From NCBI GenBank assembly GCA_963781725.1, contig CAWAGV010000002.1:2046001-2110000 (forward strand): DNA of 64,000 nt, read 5' to 3'. Each line of letters begins with the position of its first letter. The stretch's first letter is position 1. This DNA is from BOG-931 sp963781725 (GTDB lineage: Bacteria; Pseudomonadota; Alphaproteobacteria; Rhizobiales; Xanthobacteraceae). Positions 1 through 10,172 of the stretch are shown in pieces. The notes below the pieces were generated by a model. The model saw only the letters and a program-made list of their open reading frames with translations. It had not been told where the DNA came from and did not search any database. Both the position numbers and the translations under genes were made by a program.

Positions 1-3000
1 CGGCAAAATTCTGCGCCACGCCGATGCCGCGCGCATACAGGATGCCGAGATTGTATTGGCTGTCGGTGATGCCACGGTCGGCGGCCTCGCAGAACCAATG
101 GGAGGCGTTGGTGTAATCCGGCGCGCCGTCGATGCCTTCGGCATAGAGCACTGCCAGATTGTGCATCGCCTTGCCGTTGCCCCGGTTGGCGGCGGCGAGA
201 TAGAGGTCCCGCGCGGTGGCAAGATTCTTCTTCACCCCGAGGCCTTTTTCGTAAAGCCCGCCGAGGCGGAACTGAGCAAGCACCAGGCCTTGCTTCGCGG
301 CGCGCTCAAACCACAGCGCCGCCTCGGCGTTGTTCGCCGGAACGCCGTGACCCTCGGCAAAGCGCATGCCGACTTCGTACGAGGCCGTGCCGTCGCCTGA
401 CAGCGCCGCGGCGCGGAGCGTCGGGCCGCCGATGGAAGCGGGCAATTTATCGCCAGTCGGGGTGGCGGGTGCCGCTGCGTGCGACAGTGAACCGGTGATG
501 TCGGCGTTTGGCGTCAAAGCCATCGGAGCGGAAGGTTGGGGAGCGGAACGCTGGGGAGCGGCGGGCTGGCTCTCGGCCTGTTGAGCCGGTTTTGCCGTGA
601 CCGCTTCGCTGGATTTCGGATTCGGCAGCGGGCTCGGCGCGGCCGCTGGCGGCGGTGCCGGTTCAGGGGCAGGCGCCGGAAGAGGCGCAGGCGTAGCGGC
701 AGGAGCCGGCGCGGCAGCCGATGGAGCGGCCTGGTCCGTTTGCGGCAGGGCGGCGGCCGGCGGCGGGGCTTTTTCCTGCTTTGTATCGGCTGGCTGCGAC
801 GGCGGCGGTGTTGGTGCTCCACCATCGAAGAACTTGGACGCGATCTGGATCCCGCCGAGAAGAATGAGCGCTGCCGCGCCGGCGACGATCAGTTTGCGCG
901 TCCGCGGGGTCGCCGTCCTGGAGTCCTTGGGGGCCAGCGCCGTTTTTGCCTTCGCTGCTGCTTTGGCCTCGGCTTTGGCGGCTTTGGCTTCGGCCTTCGT
1001 TGTCGGGGCGGCTGCCGCAGCCTGCGCGGCACGGCGCGCGGCGGCAATGAAGTTCGGCTTCTCCGCCGGATCGGCGATGACGGGAGGTTTGACGGAGCCG
1101 GCGGCGGCTTCGGATGCCGCAATCCGGTCGGCAGCCGACGCGGCGCGGGGACGGCCACTGGCCGAGCCCGGCTCGAGTGGGTGATCGGGCGGCAGGTTGG
1201 GATCGATGGGGTTGCGTGCAGCAGCGGCCCGCGGTGGCGTGATCTCGGCAGCCGAATCGGCTGGCATTTCGGCGGGTGCGGCCGACTCCGGCATCGCTGC
1301 CGACGCGCGCATAGCGGCGGCGGCGGAGAACGAACTTGGCAGCGAACTCGGCAGCGAGCTTGGCAACGAACTCGGTATGGAAGCGGACGAGAAGGGCGCT
1401 GATTCAGCCGGGCTCGGGCGTGGCGCGGCGGGGATCGGCTGCGGCGTTGGCGACGCGGGCTCTGCGGTCTGGCGAATGCCGCTCTCGATCATCGCCAGCC
1501 GATCAACGACCTGCTCGACCGTGCCCTGAACTGCTTCGAGTGAGTCCTGGGTGCGGGCGACGTCGCGTTCAATCGCGCCATGGACAGTCGGTGATGGGCT
1601 GCCGGCGCCGCGTCCGGCCAGGGTGCGGATATCCTCGATGTGGACCAGGAGGTCGGCAATGCCGCGCTCAACCGCTTCGAGATGGACGAGACGGGCGTCG
1701 GACGTATCGAAACGTTGCACCAGTGTCGCGATGCGGTCTTCGAGATGCGCGAGCGCCGCGTGATCGGTGTGGGTGAGCTGGACCCATTCGAGCTTTTCGA
1801 TCAGCCCGGAAAGCAGCTTCTCCAGTTCGCGCGGCACGGCTTGGCCCGCGTCGGCTGAAGCCGCGAGTGCATTGGTCAGCGTATCGATCCGGTTTTCGAT
1901 TGCCGCAAGGCTTTCCGTGCTGGCCGCGGTGCTGGCCAGCGCGTCGACTTTTGCCGACAGCGCACGGACGTCCTCGGCAACTTTGGTCAGCGTTTCATCG
2001 GAGGCGACATGGGAAACGATCCCGCGCAATGCCCCGATGGCGGTTTCGAGCTGCTGCAGCGCGGCCGGATCGTCCTTCGCGGCGATCGTGTCGAGCTTCT
2101 GGGACAGTCCTTTCACGGCGTCCTCGAAGCCGACCAGGCCTTCGGCGGGAGTGAGGCCGCGCAAAGCGTCGTGGATCTCGTTTAAGCCCCGCTCCAGGCC
2201 GGCAATGGCGCTGGTATCGACGCCGCACTGACGGCTGTGCTCGATGCGGTCGGCCAGCGCCCTGACCTCGATCTCGAGTGAATCCATCGCCCGCTGCGGC
2301 AGCGCGGCGGTAATCAGATTCGCGATCTCGGTCAGGTCGGAGCGAATGCCTTTGACCGAAGCTTCAAGCTCTTTCGACGGTTGCAGCGCCTGGATGCGCG
2401 CCGTGATGTCGCGAAGCTGCGAGTCGAGGTGGCTCAAGTCGAGCACCGGCTCAGGCCGCGGCGGCGCGAAGACCGGAGGTGCCGGGTTTGGCTGGGGCGC
2501 CGTGAAGACTGAAGGCGCGGGCTTCGGCTGTAGCGCCGCGTTGATTGGAGGCTGCGGCTGTCCTTGCGGCGCAGGTTGCGCGTGCGGAGCCGGATTCATC
2601 TGCGGCGGCGCCATCACCGGCTCGAAATTGGCCGCGTTGCCATCGAGCGCATGCTGCCGCGCCGTGATTTCGGCGATCGCGTCGTCGATCGAAGTTGCAG
2701 TTCCAGCCGAAGGATGGTTGCGCGTCGGAGCACCGGTCAGTTGCGGACCGTGACCATTGCCGTTTTGCAGCGGGCGGCGATGCGGACGCTGCCGTTGTTG
2801 CTGCTCGTGGTGGCGTCGCCGTGCGGCTTCCTCAGCACGTCCTGCCCCTTCGGTAGGCGACGCCCTCTCAGGGCGTTCGGCCTGCCGCGCTGCGGCTTCT
2901 GTTCTTGCGGTTCGTTCTGCCCGCGCGGTTACTTCGGCTCTCGCCGCAGCTTCAGCGCGCGACATGCGTTCAAGCTGATGCGAAAGCTTGTCGAGGCGAT

Positions 3001-3328
3001 TGTGCACGTCGTTGAGCGCGCCGCGGGTGTGTGCGGATTCATGATCGAAGCTGCGTTTGCGCTCCTCGCGAAGTTCACGCCGCGAATCGGGCCGATTGCC
3101 ACGGCGTTCGCGATCGTCACGGCGCCGGCGTGCGGGCGCGGCATCCTCGTCGTCGTCATAGAAGTCCGTGAACAGGGCCGGCTCGTCGTCGGACGCTTCG
3201 TCATCCGGCTCGAGGACATCATTGAGCCATTCGCCGACCGACATGCCGGATCGCCGCGCAGCGGCGCGTGCAGTCTCCCGCGCTTCGGGGCGGAGGCCTT
3301 TCAAGTTCCACGGGCCGCCAGATTTCAT
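1..3328 (-). CDS. PodJ-like polarity factor with Sel1 repeats (3' end cut off)
   Basis: The frame is open from the ATG at 3328 to the left edge, about 1,109 codons with no stop, so the C-terminus is missing. The N-terminus resembles a ribbon/helix module (SGMSVGEWLN). It is followed by a charged region, then a long coiled-coil-rich, Ala/Glu/Arg-rich stretch, one hydrophobic segment near residue 815 (KLIVAGAAALILLGG), a Pro/Ala linker, and Sel1-type TPR repeats from about residue 975 (YEVGMRFAEGHGV, AQFRLGGLYEKGLGV, AMHNLAVLYAEG). A cytoplasmic coiled coil, one membrane span and periplasmic Sel1 repeats is the layout of the PodJ localisation factor, which marks the old pole in alphaproteobacteria. 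The PodJ assignment is inferred from architecture; the Sel1 repeats are plain. Confidence 0.75.
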   Translation of the reverse strand, partial: MKSGGPWNLKGLRPEARETARAAARRSGMSVGEWLNDVLEPDDEASDDEPALFTDFYDDDEDAAPARRRRDDRERRGNRPDSRRELREERKRSFDHESAHTRGALNDVHNRLDKLSHQLERMSRAEAAARAEVTARAERTARTEAAARQAERPERASPTEGAGRAEEAARRRHHEQQQRQRPHRRPLQNGNGHGPQLTGAPTRNHPSAGTATSIDDAIAEITARQHALDGNAANFEPVMAPPQMNPAPHAQPAPQGQPQPPINAALQPKPAPSVFTAPQPNPAPPVFAPPRPEPVLDLSHLDSQLRDITARIQALQPSKELEASVKGIRSDLTEIANLITAALPQRAMDSLEIEVRALADRIEHSRQCGVDTSAIAGLERGLNEIHDALRGLTPAEGLVGFEDAVKGLSQKLDTIAAKDDPAALQQLETAIGALRGIVSHVASDETLTKVAEDVRALSAKVDALASTAASTESLAAIENRIDTLTNALAASADAGQAVPRELEKLLSGLIEKLEWVQLTHTDHAALAHLEDRIATLVQRFDTSDARLVHLEAVERGIADLLVHIEDIRTLAGRGAGSPSPTVHGAIERDVARTQDSLEAVQGTVEQVVDRLAMIESGIRQTAEPASPTPQPIPAAPRPSPAESAPFSSASIPSSLPSSLPSSLPSSFSAAAAMRASAAMPESAAPAEMPADSAAEITPPRAAAARNPIDPNLPPDHPLEPGSASGRPRAASAADRIAASEAAAGSVKPPVIADPAEKPNFIAAARRAAQAAAAAPTTKAEAKAAKAEAKAAAKAKTALAPKDSRTATPRTRKLIVAGAAALILLGGIQIASKFFDGGAPTPPPSQPADTKQEKAPPPAAALPQTDQAAPSAAAPAPAATPAPLPAPAPEPAPPPAAAPSPLPNPKSSEAVTAKPAQQAESQPAAPQRSAPQPSAPMALTPNADITGSLSHAAAPATPTGDKLPASIGGPTLRAAALSGDGTASYEVGMRFAEGHGVPANNAEAALWFERAAKQGLVLAQFRLGGLYEKGLGVKKNLATARDLYLAAANRGNGKAMHNLAVLYAEGIDGAPDYTNASHWFCEAADRGITDSQYNLGILYARGIGVAQNFA

Positions 3329-3662
3329 TCTCACGCCTAAACCTGCGTCAGGACCGGAAGTACTCTTCTCAAACGCGCCCGCACGGACGGCGATGCGGAG
3401 GGTGCGGTCCCTATGTCCCCTACTGGCGAGATTTAAGGATTACGGTAAATAAGCCGTTAAAAATCGGGGATTTCCGCTGATCCCGCCGCGTTTTGCCGGC
3501 ACGGCTCCTGCCGCGGGCGTGTTTGGAACTGAACCCGCGGCGCGGAGCAGAGCGAAGTCGGCCATTGGCCTAGTCCTCCGCCATCTCGCCCGCTCGGCCA
3601 AATCGGCTAAGGTCACTGTTCAAGCCGGCCCGTTGCGGACCGGAACTGCGCACCGGGTTCCG
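3329..3662. other. Intergenic region between divergent genes
   Basis: This 334-base stretch separates the leftward PodJ-like gene from the rightward acyl-CoA dehydrogenase. The acyl-CoA dehydrogenase frame stays open upstream to about 3519, but the family starts at MPTYKAP, so I treat that extension as non-coding. An AT-richer patch near 3435-3480 may hold promoters. I see no convincing -35/-10 pair or hairpin. Confidence 0.5.
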
Positions 3663-5440
3663 ATGCCGACCTACAAGGCTCCCGTCGAAGAGACGATGTT
3701 CGTGCTCAACAGCGTTCTGCATGTTGAGCGCTACAACAACCTTCCAGGATTTGCCGAGGCTGCGCCGGACGTCACGCAAGCCGTGTTGGGCGAAGCGGCC
3801 AAATTTTGCGAGGACGTGCTCGCGCCGCTCAATCGTGTCGGCGACAAGCAAGGCTGCCGCCGGGCCGCCGACGGGTCGGTCACCACGCCGCTTGGATTCA
3901 AGGACGCTTACGACAAGCTGGTTGCCGGCGGCTGGGTCGGCGCCTCGGCGCCCATCGAATTCGGCGGCCAGGGCCTGCCGCTGCTGCTCACCGTCGCGGT
4001 GCGCGAATACATGTACTCTGCGAACATCGCCTTCACGATGTATTCAAGCCTCGCGCTCGGTGCGGTCACGGCAATTTACGCACACGGATCGGAGGAACTG
4101 AAGGCGCGCTTTCTGCCGAAACTGATCAGCGGCGAATGGGCAGGAACAATGAACCTGACCGAGCCGCATTGCGGCACCGATCTCGGTCAGCTTCGCTGCC
4201 GGGCCGCGGCGCAAGCTGACGGCAGCTACAAGATCACCGGCACCAAGATTTTCATTTCCGGCGGCGAGCACGATCTGACCGGCAACATCATTCATCTGGT
4301 GCTGGCGCGCATCGAAGGGGCACCTGCCGGCACCCGGGGCATTTCGCTGTTCGTCGTTCCGAAGATTCTGCCGGACGGGAGCGGTGTGCAGGGCGCGCGC
4401 AACGCGGTGTCGTGCGGCTCGATCGAAGAGAAGATGGGCATCCACGGCAATGCCACTTGCGTGATGAACTATGATGGCGCCACCGGATGGCTGGTGGGTG
4501 AGCCCAACCGCGGCCTCCACGCCATGTTCACGATGATGAACGCCGCCCGGCTGAGTGTAGGCCTTCAGGGGCTGTCGCTGTCGGAGGTGGCGTACCAGAA
4601 TGCGGTAGCCTACGCCAAGGAACGGCTGTCCGGTCGCGCCGCTGGCGGCGCGGCATTTCCGGAAAAGGCCGCCGATCCGATCATCGTGCATCCGGATGTG
4701 CGGCGCATGCTGATGACCATCGCGCGTTCAACGAGTCTGCGCGCGCTCTGGTGCTGTGGACCGCGCTGCGCGGGGACATCGCCCGTCACGCCGCCGATGC
4801 CGGCGAGCGCGAAGCCGCCGAAGATCACATGGGCTTGATGACGCCGGTCATCAAAGGCGCGCTCACCGAGCTCGGCTTTGCCAACACGGTGTTGGCCCAG
4901 CAGATTTTCGGCGGCCACGGCTATATCGCCGAGCACGGCGTCGAGCAGTTTGTGCGCGATGCCCGGATTTCGATGATTTATGAAGGCACCAACGGCATCC
5001 AGGCGCTTGATCTTGTGGGACGTAAATTGCCGAAGGATGGGGGACGCGCGTTGCGGGCCTTCTTTGCGGAGGTCTCGGCGTTCATCGAAGACCATCGTGA
5101 CGATGCGCTCATGTCCGCGTTTGTTGCTCCCGTTGAGCGGGCGCTCGGCGACCTGCGGAGCGCGACGCAGTGGTTCATGCAGAACGCTCCCGGCCGGCCG
5201 GAGAATGCCGGCGCGGGCGCGGCGGATTACCTTCAGCTCTTCGGCCTGGTCGCGCTCGGCTACATGTGGTGCCTGATCGTCGATGCGACGCGGGCCGGTA
5301 ACGCTGGCGACCGCACGAGTGAGAGGCTCATTGTCGGCCGCTTCTTCATGGAGCGCATGCTGCCGGCCACGGCGACGCATCTCGCCCGGATCAAGGCCGG
5401 CGCCGACAGCACCATGGCTCTACCCGTGGCAGCGTTCTGA
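3663..5440 (+). CDS. Acyl-CoA dehydrogenase (long FadE-like), interrupted by one frameshift
   Basis: Oxidises acyl-CoA to trans-2-enoyl-CoA, the first beta-oxidation step, using FAD. MPTYKAPVEE at 3663 is the usual start of the roughly 595-residue subfamily with an extra C-terminal domain. The N-terminal and middle domains are present (MNLTEPHCGTDLGQLR, GTKIFISGGEHD), then the flavin/substrate part (QIFGGHGYIAEHG, YEGTNGIQALDL) and the C-terminal extension to TMALPVAAF. The reading frame shifts at about 4720-4726: restoring one base (atc-gc to atc-cgc) joins the halves as LMTIRAFNESARAL with nothing else missing. I infer a base-call error or a very recent mutation. It opens a catabolic block with the thiolase and FadB-type genes downstream. 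Confidence 0.9.
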
Positions 5441-5442
5441 TC

Positions 5443-6183
5443 TCACGCCGCGGTCAATCCGCCGTCGACGACAAATTCGGCGCCGGTTGTGAACGAAGAC
5501 TCGTCGCTGGCCAGAAAGAGAATCGTGCGCGCTATTTCGATGGGCTGCGCAATCCGGCCAAGCGGTGCCGCGGCCGCGAAGCTGGACGCAAGTTTTTCTG
5601 GATTGCGCGCAGCATTCACCATCCCTTGCAGCATCGGCGTATCGGCAAACGATGGATGTACCGAGTTGCAGCGGATGTCGTAGCCCTTGCGGGCACAATG
5701 CAGCGCCACTGATTTTGTCAAAAGACGCACGCCGCCCTTGCTGGCGCTATAGGCGGCGAGGTGGCCGGTACCGATTATTCCCGCAACCGACGACAGGTTC
5801 ACGATCGACCCGCCGCCGCGGTCTTTCATCACGCGGACCGCGTGCTTGCAGCCAAGAAACGTGCCGTCGAGATTGACGGCCATCAGCCTGCGCCATTCCT
5901 CAAGCGTCGTTGCCTCGATATCCTTGAGCAATGAGACGCCCGCACTGTTGACGACAATGTCGATCCTGCCAAAGCCATGCACGGTCGCGTCGGTCGCCGC
6001 GATCCAGTCGCTTTCGCTGGTGACATCGAGCTTGCGGGTTGCCGCCGCAGACTGAAATTGCGGGGCATCGAGATCCGTCAAAACGACCTTGGCGCCCTCA
6101 TCGGCAAAGAGCTGCGCCGTGGCGAGACCGATTCCGGAAGCGCCGCCCGTGATCAGCGCCACTTTGTTCTGAATACGACCCAT
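5443..6183 (-). CDS. Short-chain dehydrogenase/reductase
   Basis: Classical SDR of about 246 residues that should interconvert a hydroxyl and a ketone with NAD(P). Visible features are the dinucleotide-binding TGGASGIG near the N-terminus, DLD after beta-2 (which favours NAD), the NSAG motif, the catalytic Ser in VNLSSVAG, the YSASK active-site Tyr/Lys pair, and a C-terminal FLASDESSFTTG signature. I prefer the start at 6183 (MGRIQNKVALI), the family's usual start; the frame is open 8 codons further to 6207. It converges on the acyl-CoA dehydrogenase, 2 bp between stops, and may act on a 3-hydroxyacyl or steroid-like intermediate. The substrate cannot be told from sequence. Confidence 0.9.
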   Translation of the reverse strand: MGRIQNKVALITGGASGIGLATAQLFADEGAKVVLTDLDAPQFQSAAATRKLDVTSESDWIAATDATVHGFGRIDIVVNSAGVSLLKDIEATTLEEWRRLMAVNLDGTFLGCKHAVRVMKDRGGGSIVNLSSVAGIIGTGHLAAYSASKGGVRLLTKSVALHCARKGYDIRCNSVHPSFADTPMLQGMVNAARNPEKLASSFAAAAPLGRIAQPIEIARTILFLASDESSFTTGAEFVVDGGLTAA

Positions 6184-6372
6184 CGTTGCCGCCAATACCG
6201 CCGACATTCATCTTCAATCGGACCAGCAAAGCGAGTTTGACATTCGTAGCCCAACTGCCGCTAACTCGCGACGCGGATGTCAAATCCAAAGCTTCATTGG
6301 CACCTTATATGAACTCTTGGGCCTTCGATCCAAATATTCGCGTAAGGTGTCCATCGGGATGGACGCAGACAT

Positions 6373-7428
6373 TTGAAGCGGACCACCAGTACAGGCCTTG
6401 CGCGACGCGCGGTTTGTTTGGCCGCCGGCGCTCTGCTGTTTGTTTACGGCGCGGGCGCGGCCCGCTGCCAGACGACGCCCGAACAGTTCTACAAGGCGCG
6501 TCAATTGACGATGCTGGTGTTTACCGGGGCGGGCTCCACCTATGACATCTATGCGCGCTTGCTGGTGCGTCATCTGGGCAAGCACATTCCCGGCAACCCG
6601 ACATTCATCGTGCAGAACATGGTGGGAGCCGGCGGGTTCAAACTCGTCGACTATCTCTACCGGATAGCGCCGGCGGATGGCTCGGTGATGGGGACGATCG
6701 GGCGCGGTCTGCCGTTCGAGCCGATGCTTGGCGAGAATCCGGTCAATTTCGATCCGCTGCGTTTCACCTGGCTGGGCAGCATGAACCGGGACGCCTCACT
6801 GGCCATGGCGTGGCATACCGCGAAAGTGAAGAATTTCGACGATCTCCGGAAGTATGAGCTTTTGGTGCCGGGCACCGGGGTCGGCGCCAACTCCGAGATC
6901 ATTCCGCTCGCCATAAACACTTTCGCCGGTACCCGATTCAAGATCATCGAGGGCTATCGCGATACCAGCGTCGCCGCACTCGCCATGGAGCGCGGTGAGC
7001 TCGATGGGTTGGCCTACTGGTCGTGGAGCTCGGTCATGGCGGCGCATCCGGACTGGATCCGCGATAAAAAGGTGAACTTGTTGTTCCACACCGGCGCGAA
7101 TCCGATAGCGGCGGTCCCCGATTTGCCCTCGATCCGCGATCTCATCGAGAATCCGACCGACAAAAAGGCGCTGCAACTTCTGTTGGCGCGGGAAACACTT
7201 GGCCGGCCGTTCGTCGCGCCGCCGGCGGTTCCGCCGGATCGCGCCGAAGCGCTGCGAACGGCCTTCGCGGCGACGCTGCGGGATCCCGATTTTCAAAAGG
7301 ACGCCGGTCAGGCCAGACTGGATACCGATCTGGTAACCGGCGCGGAATTGGATACTGTTCTTAAGGACTCAGCCAGCGCGCCGCAGCAAGTCATTGATCT
7401 ACTCAAGCAGGCGCTTGGCCGCAAATAA
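6373..7428 (+). CDS. Tripartite tricarboxylate transporter (TctC/Bug) family binding protein
   Basis: Periplasmic solute-binding protein of the Bug/TctC family, 351 residues. It has an Arg-rich start, a hydrophobic core (CLAAGALLFVYGAGA), a likely cleavage site before QTTPEQFY, then the family's typical opening with YDIYARLLVRHLGKHIPGNP and QNMVGAGG. The start is TTG at 6373. No TctA/TctB membrane genes are adjacent, so, as with many rhizobial Bug proteins, it is an orphan. Its position in a catabolic block suggests it binds a carboxylated compound degraded by the neighbours. The ligand is unknown. Confidence 0.85.
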   Translation: MKRTTSTGLARRAVCLAAGALLFVYGAGAARCQTTPEQFYKARQLTMLVFTGAGSTYDIYARLLVRHLGKHIPGNPTFIVQNMVGAGGFKLVDYLYRIAPADGSVMGTIGRGLPFEPMLGENPVNFDPLRFTWLGSMNRDASLAMAWHTAKVKNFDDLRKYELLVPGTGVGANSEIIPLAINTFAGTRFKIIEGYRDTSVAALAMERGELDGLAYWSWSSVMAAHPDWIRDKKVNLLFHTGANPIAAVPDLPSIRDLIENPTDKKALQLLLARETLGRPFVAPPAVPPDRAEALRTAFAATLRDPDFQKDAGQARLDTDLVTGAELDTVLKDSASAPQQVIDLLKQALGRK

Positions 7429-7445
7429 CGCCGTGTTGGGAATAG

Positions 7446-8499
7446 ATGCCAAGCATGCAGTTTGGTCTTTATGCTCCGATCCCGATGGCGACCGTCGGTT
7501 CGCCCGAAGCCGCTCAAGCGGCCGCCGAGGCACTGTCGCCGCTGCCGGACGGTCGGCTCGATGCCCAGTTTGATCACGGCGTCGACCTGCTTGTCGCGGC
7601 CGATGGTGTGGGATTTGACCTCGTCCTGTTCGCCGAGCGCCATCTCGGCAACGACCTTGCCGCCTGGGTGCTGGCAAGCGCAATCGGCTCCCGGCTCAAC
7701 CGGATCCGCTCGTTGGTCGCCGTGCATCCCGGATTATGGGATCCGGTGATGGTGGCAAAGCTTGCGGTTTCGCTCGATCGCGTCTGCAAGGGGCGCATGG
7801 CGCTCAACATCGTCAACGGCTGGTTCGACGAGGAATTCCGCATGTTCGGCGGAACGGTGCTTCAAGGCGAAGAGCGCTATCAGCGGACGATCGAATTCAT
7901 CGATATATTGCGCGGTCTGTGGACCAATGAAACGTTCTCCTACGCGGGTCAATTCTACAAAGTCGAAAAAGGTCAGCTTTTGCTGAAACCGGCCTCGCCG
8001 ACGATGCCGGAAATTTATTCGGTCAGCGGCAGCGATCGCGGCCGCGACTTCATCGCCGAGCAGTGCGACTGGTGGTTTATCGATTTTCCGAAAACCGCAG
8101 AGACGACCGACGAGATGATGCAGGCTATCGAGGCGGCTATCGCCGATATGAACCGGCGCACCGATCGCCTCGGCCGAAAAGTACGTTACGCGCTCAACCC
8201 GTTTGTGGCGCTCGGCAAGACCGAAGAGGATGCGTTGACGGCGACCATTGAGCGCATCTACGCGTTCGATCCCAATCCCGACACACGCAAGATTTCAGAA
8301 ACGCATGATGCCGGCGACCAAGATCGGTTGCATGGGGCCGCCTGATAAAGTGTTTCGCCAAATCCGCAGATTTGAAAGTCTCGGCATCGAACTCATTCTG
8401 TGCAAGATCATTCCGACAATCGAAAATGTGCGACAGATCGGCGGAGAGATCATTGCGCCGATGCGCAGCGGCGCGGCCTCCTTATCGCTTGCGAGCTGA
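7446..8499 (+). CDS. LLM-class flavin-dependent oxidoreductase, interrupted by one frameshift
   Basis: Bacterial luciferase-like monooxygenase, about 350 residues once repaired. It has the TIM-barrel N-terminus (MQFGLYAPIP), LFAERHLGNDLAAW, NIVNGWFDEEFRMFGG and YSVSGSDRGRDF, all typical of FMN-dependent monooxygenases that oxidise thioethers, sulfonates or dimethylsulfone-like substrates. The first frame ends at 8345, but the conserved C-terminus (MMPATKIGCMGPPDKV, then LILCKIIPTIENV) continues one base out of frame to 8499. The indel lies at about 8290-8300. It is 17 bp downstream of the binding protein and 17 bp upstream of the thiolase, so probably one operon. The substrate is unknown. Confidence 0.85.
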
Positions 8500-8516
8500 A
8501 AGACTGGAGAAAGCCT

Positions 8517-9725
8517 ATGCCCGACGCCTTCATCTACGATCACGTTCGTACGCCGCGCGGGCGCGGCAAGGTGGACGGTTCGCTGCACGAAGTGACCGCG
8601 CTCAACCTGGCAAGCCAGGCGCTTGCCGCCATCCGCGATCGCAACGAACTGGATGCCGCGCAAATCGATGATGTCGTCCTTGGCGTCGTCGATCCGGTTG
8701 GCGAGGCGGCTGCCGATATCGCCCGCACCGCCGCGCTGGTCGCGGGCTACGGCGACAGCGTTGCCGGCGTGCAGATCAATCGGTTTTGCGCTTCCGGGCT
8801 GGATGCAGTGAATTTCGCCGCGGCGCAGATCATGGCCGGTCAGCAGGACATGGCCGTCGCCGGTGGCGTCGAATCCATGAGCCGGGTCGGTATCGGTTCG
8901 GCCGGCGGGGCGTGGTCGGTCGATCCTTCGATCGCGGTCGCGCATTATTTCCTGCCGCAAGGCATCTCCGCCGACCTGATTGCCACCAAATACGGCTTCT
9001 CCCGCGATGACGTCGACGCCTACGCCGTCGAAAGCCAGAAGCGCGCGGCGACGGCATGGGACGAAGGCCGTTTCGACCGCTCGGTGATGCCGGTCAAAGA
9101 CGCCAACGGCCTCGTCATTCTGGCCAAAGACGAACACATGCGTCCGGGCACGACGATGCAGTCGCTCGCGGCTTTGCAACCGTCGTTCGTGCAGATGGGC
9201 GAGTTGGGCGGGTTCGACGCTGTGGCTATCCAGGCGCATCCAGACGTCGAATATGTCAAGCACGTCCATCACGCGGGTAATTCTTCGGGTATCGTCGATG
9301 GCGCCGCGGCGGTTCTGGTCGGCAATTCCCGTGCGGGCAAGCGTGCCGGCTTGAAACCGCGCGCGAAGATCAAAGCCTTTGCGAATATTGGCTCGGATAC
9401 GGCACTGATGCTGACCGGCCCGGTCGACGTCACCGAGAAGCTTCTGAAAAAATCCGGCATGAAATTGTCCGACATCGACCTTATCGAGATCAATGAGGCG
9501 TTCGCGTCGGTGGTGCTGCGTTATCAGCAGGCGTTCGATCTCGATCCGGCAAAGGTCAACGTCAATGGCGGTGCCATCGCGCTGGGTCATCCCCTCGGGG
9601 CGACGGGCGCCATGATCCTGGGTACCGTGCTCGACGAACTGGAGCGTCGCGATCTCTCAACAGCTTTGGTTACGCTCTGCATCGGCGTTGGCATGGGCAC
9701 GGCCACTATCATTGAGCGTGTCTGA
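8517..9725 (+). CDS. Acetyl-CoA C-acyltransferase (thiolase)
   Basis: Thiolytic cleavage of 3-ketoacyl-CoA to acetyl-CoA and a shortened acyl-CoA, the last beta-oxidation step. 402 residues, close to the family's 390-400. Visible are the N-terminal catalytic Cys in NRFCASGLDAVN, the GGVESMSR signature, INEAFAS, the HPLGATGA loop holding the catalytic His, and the C-terminal catalytic Cys in LCIGVGMGTA. The start at 8517 follows a ctggagaaag ribosome site; the open frame upstream overlaps the previous gene and is rejected. It works with the FadB-type protein at 10169. Confidence 0.95.
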   Translation: MPDAFIYDHVRTPRGRGKVDGSLHEVTALNLASQALAAIRDRNELDAAQIDDVVLGVVDPVGEAAADIARTAALVAGYGDSVAGVQINRFCASGLDAVNFAAAQIMAGQQDMAVAGGVESMSRVGIGSAGGAWSVDPSIAVAHYFLPQGISADLIATKYGFSRDDVDAYAVESQKRAATAWDEGRFDRSVMPVKDANGLVILAKDEHMRPGTTMQSLAALQPSFVQMGELGGFDAVAIQAHPDVEYVKHVHHAGNSSGIVDGAAAVLVGNSRAGKRAGLKPRAKIKAFANIGSDTALMLTGPVDVTEKLLKKSGMKLSDIDLIEINEAFASVVLRYQQAFDLDPAKVNVNGGAIALGHPLGATGAMILGTVLDELERRDLSTALVTLCIGVGMGTATIIERV

Positions 9726-9746
9726 ACCTGGACTGAGGAGGCCGAA

Positions 9747-10172
9747 GTGCCGAAAATCGACATTCCCGGTCTACCGACGACCGCACCGGCTATCCGGAGC
9801 CCTGCACCTCCCTGCAATCCGCCGGGCTCGATCAGTTTGGCGTCAACTGACACCCTTAAGCCCGGTGCGGCGTCGGCGCTGCGGCACTGGCACGAGAAGG
9901 AAGACGAGCTGGTCTATGTGCTTCAGGGCGAGGTGGTGCTGATCGAAGATGAGGGCGAGACAGTGCTCAAGCCCGGCGATGCCGCCGGCTTCAAGGCCAA
10001 CACCCCGAACGGGCACCAATTGATCAACCGCACAAGGAGTGACGCGGTCTATCTCGAGATTGGCACGCGTTCGCAATACGAGACCGCGCACTATCCGGAT
10101 GTCGATCTCGTCGCCATACGCGACGAAAAAGGCATGCGCTACGGTCGCAAGAACGGCGAGCCTTACAAATGA
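9747..10172 (+). CDS. Cupin-domain protein, with internal compensating frameshifts
   Basis: Small single-cupin protein of 141 residues. The cupin motifs are clear: RHWHEKEDELVYVLQGE (metal-binding His, His, Glu) and PGDAAGFKANTPNGHQL (second motif His). GTG start at 9747 behind a strong gaggag site. Between about 9775 and 9855 the translation is nonsense for the family, while another frame gives TGYPEPC...AGLDQFGVN, which reads like the missing part. Two or more compensating indels therefore lie inside; the overall frame survives. The ATGA overlap with the FadB-type gene indicates translational coupling. No specific reaction is implied. Confidence 0.75.
   Translation: MPKIDIPGLPTTAPAIRSPAPPCNPPGSISLASTDTLKPGAASALRHWHEKEDELVYVLQGEVVLIEDEGETVLKPGDAAGFKANTPNGHQLINRTRSDAVYLEIGTRSQYETAHYPDVDLVAIRDEKGMRYGRKNGEPYK

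Noticed and set aside
536..1402. Long rightward open frames in 1-3340
   Set aside because: They are Arg/Gly/Ala-rich shadows of the leftward PodJ-like gene, which has recognisable Sel1 repeats; GC-rich DNA leaves opposite frames open.
3519..3662. Upstream extension of the acyl-CoA dehydrogenase
   Set aside because: In frame but not family-like; the conserved start is MPTYKAP at 3663.
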